DNA of 6,341 bases from Prolixibacteraceae bacterium (GTDB lineage: Bacteria > Bacteroidota > Bacteroidia > Bacteroidales > Prolixibacteraceae): NCBI GenBank assembly GCA_016930735.1, contig JAFGGF010000231.1, positions 1-6,341 of the forward strand, in the 5' to 3' direction. Positions 6,051 through 6,341 of the stretch are shown here, piece after piece. The translations under genes and the position numbers were made by a program. The notes under the pieces are model-generated. The model was not told where the DNA came from and ran no database searches. It worked only from the letters and a program-made list of their open reading frames with translations. The first letter of the stretch is position 1; every line of letters begins with the position of its first letter.

Positions 6051-6341
6051 CTATTCAGATTCAAAAATACCTTGATAAAAAGTATTTACTTCAAACCCGG
6101 CTTCACCCAGAATTATTTTCCCGGTTTCGGAAATGCCCTCCACAAAAATTTTATAGCGAGCAAGGTTGTCGCAGGTAAAGAATGAGATGGTATCTGAATT
6201 ATTCTTAAATACAATTTCCGGATTCCAGTATAGGGTTGTCCTGTGATCAGGCTTTTCTGATCCGATGTTCTCAGGAGTGTATTCAGGCGAATAAAATTCA
6301 CGGGTCTGTGAAAAACCATTTATCCGTTTTGTCAGCAATCC
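6051..6341 (-). CDS. C-terminal fragment of a probable Bacteroidota carboxypeptidase-regulatory/TonB-plug-like envelope protein
   Basis: Ninety-six codons and a TAG stop (6053-6051) are open through the right edge, so this is the 3' end of a longer gene. The first in-frame TTG codons sit within 6 bp of the edge and are more likely internal leucines than a start. Recognisable segments are FSQTREFYSPEY, PDHRTTLYWNPEI, ISFFTCDNLARYKIFVEGIS and a final beta-rich GEAGFEVNTF. The RTTLYWNP ... YKIFVEGI pattern resembles the last domain of large Bacteroidota surface or periplasmic proteins annotated as TonB-dependent-receptor-plug, carboxypeptidase-regulatory-like or MG2-domain proteins. This rests on remembered family resemblance and is moderately certain. 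No enzyme activity can be assigned to the fragment. A terminator at 5804-5830 separates it from the glycogen operon, so it is probably not functionally linked. Confidence 0.6.
   Translation of the reverse strand, partial: GLLTKRINGFSQTREFYSPEYTPENIGSEKPDHRTTLYWNPEIVFKNNSDTISFFTCDNLARYKIFVEGISETGKIILGEAGFEVNTFYQGIFESE

Noticed and set aside
6113..6319. Second minus-strand frame overlapping the C-terminal envelope-protein fragment
   Set aside because: It is a frame shadow of the 6051-6341 reading frame, which has the family-like RTTLYWNP and YKIFVEGI motifs.

Overview
The window looks like the chromosome of a Bacteroidota bacterium, most likely class Bacteroidia (Bacteroidales/Marinilabiliales-like). 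The base composition is moderately AT-rich. The start regions are A-rich with poor Shine-Dalgarno sequences. A TAnnTTTG-type -7 promoter box is present. The debranching enzyme, branching enzyme, GSCFA protein and glycosyltransferase are all of kinds familiar from that phylum. The genus cannot be named from the sequence alone.

All genes lie on the minus strand, so the window reads biologically from right to left. At the right edge (6051-6341) is the C-terminal end of a larger protein. It resembles the tail of Bacteroidota carboxypeptidase-regulatory/TonB-plug-like envelope proteins. A 369-bp gene-free stretch follows (5682-6050). It holds a degenerate tandem repeat with a 9-10 nt period that begins right at the stop codon, two AT-rich hairpins, a clear intrinsic terminator, and a pair of 10-bp direct repeats exactly 20 bp apart in front of the next operon.

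The operon then runs glgB (alpha-1,4-glucan branching enzyme, 3672-5681), a GSCFA-family SGNH-hydrolase-like protein (2676-3671, with its ATG directly abutting the glgB stop codon), a GH133-type glycogen debranching enzyme (652-2610), and the N-terminal third to half of a glycogen-synthase-like glycosyltransferase (1-644, cut by the window edge). The last two genes are only 7 bp apart. A good TAGCTTTG box in the 65-bp gap before the debranching gene suggests a second, internal promoter.

Together the genes form a glycogen (alpha-glucan) storage module: chain elongation by the glycosyltransferase, alpha-1,6 branching by GlgB, and branch removal by the debranching enzyme. The GSCFA protein is the least understood member. 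Its tight coupling to glgB makes a role on glycogen, or on an acylated sugar related to it, the most interesting open question here.
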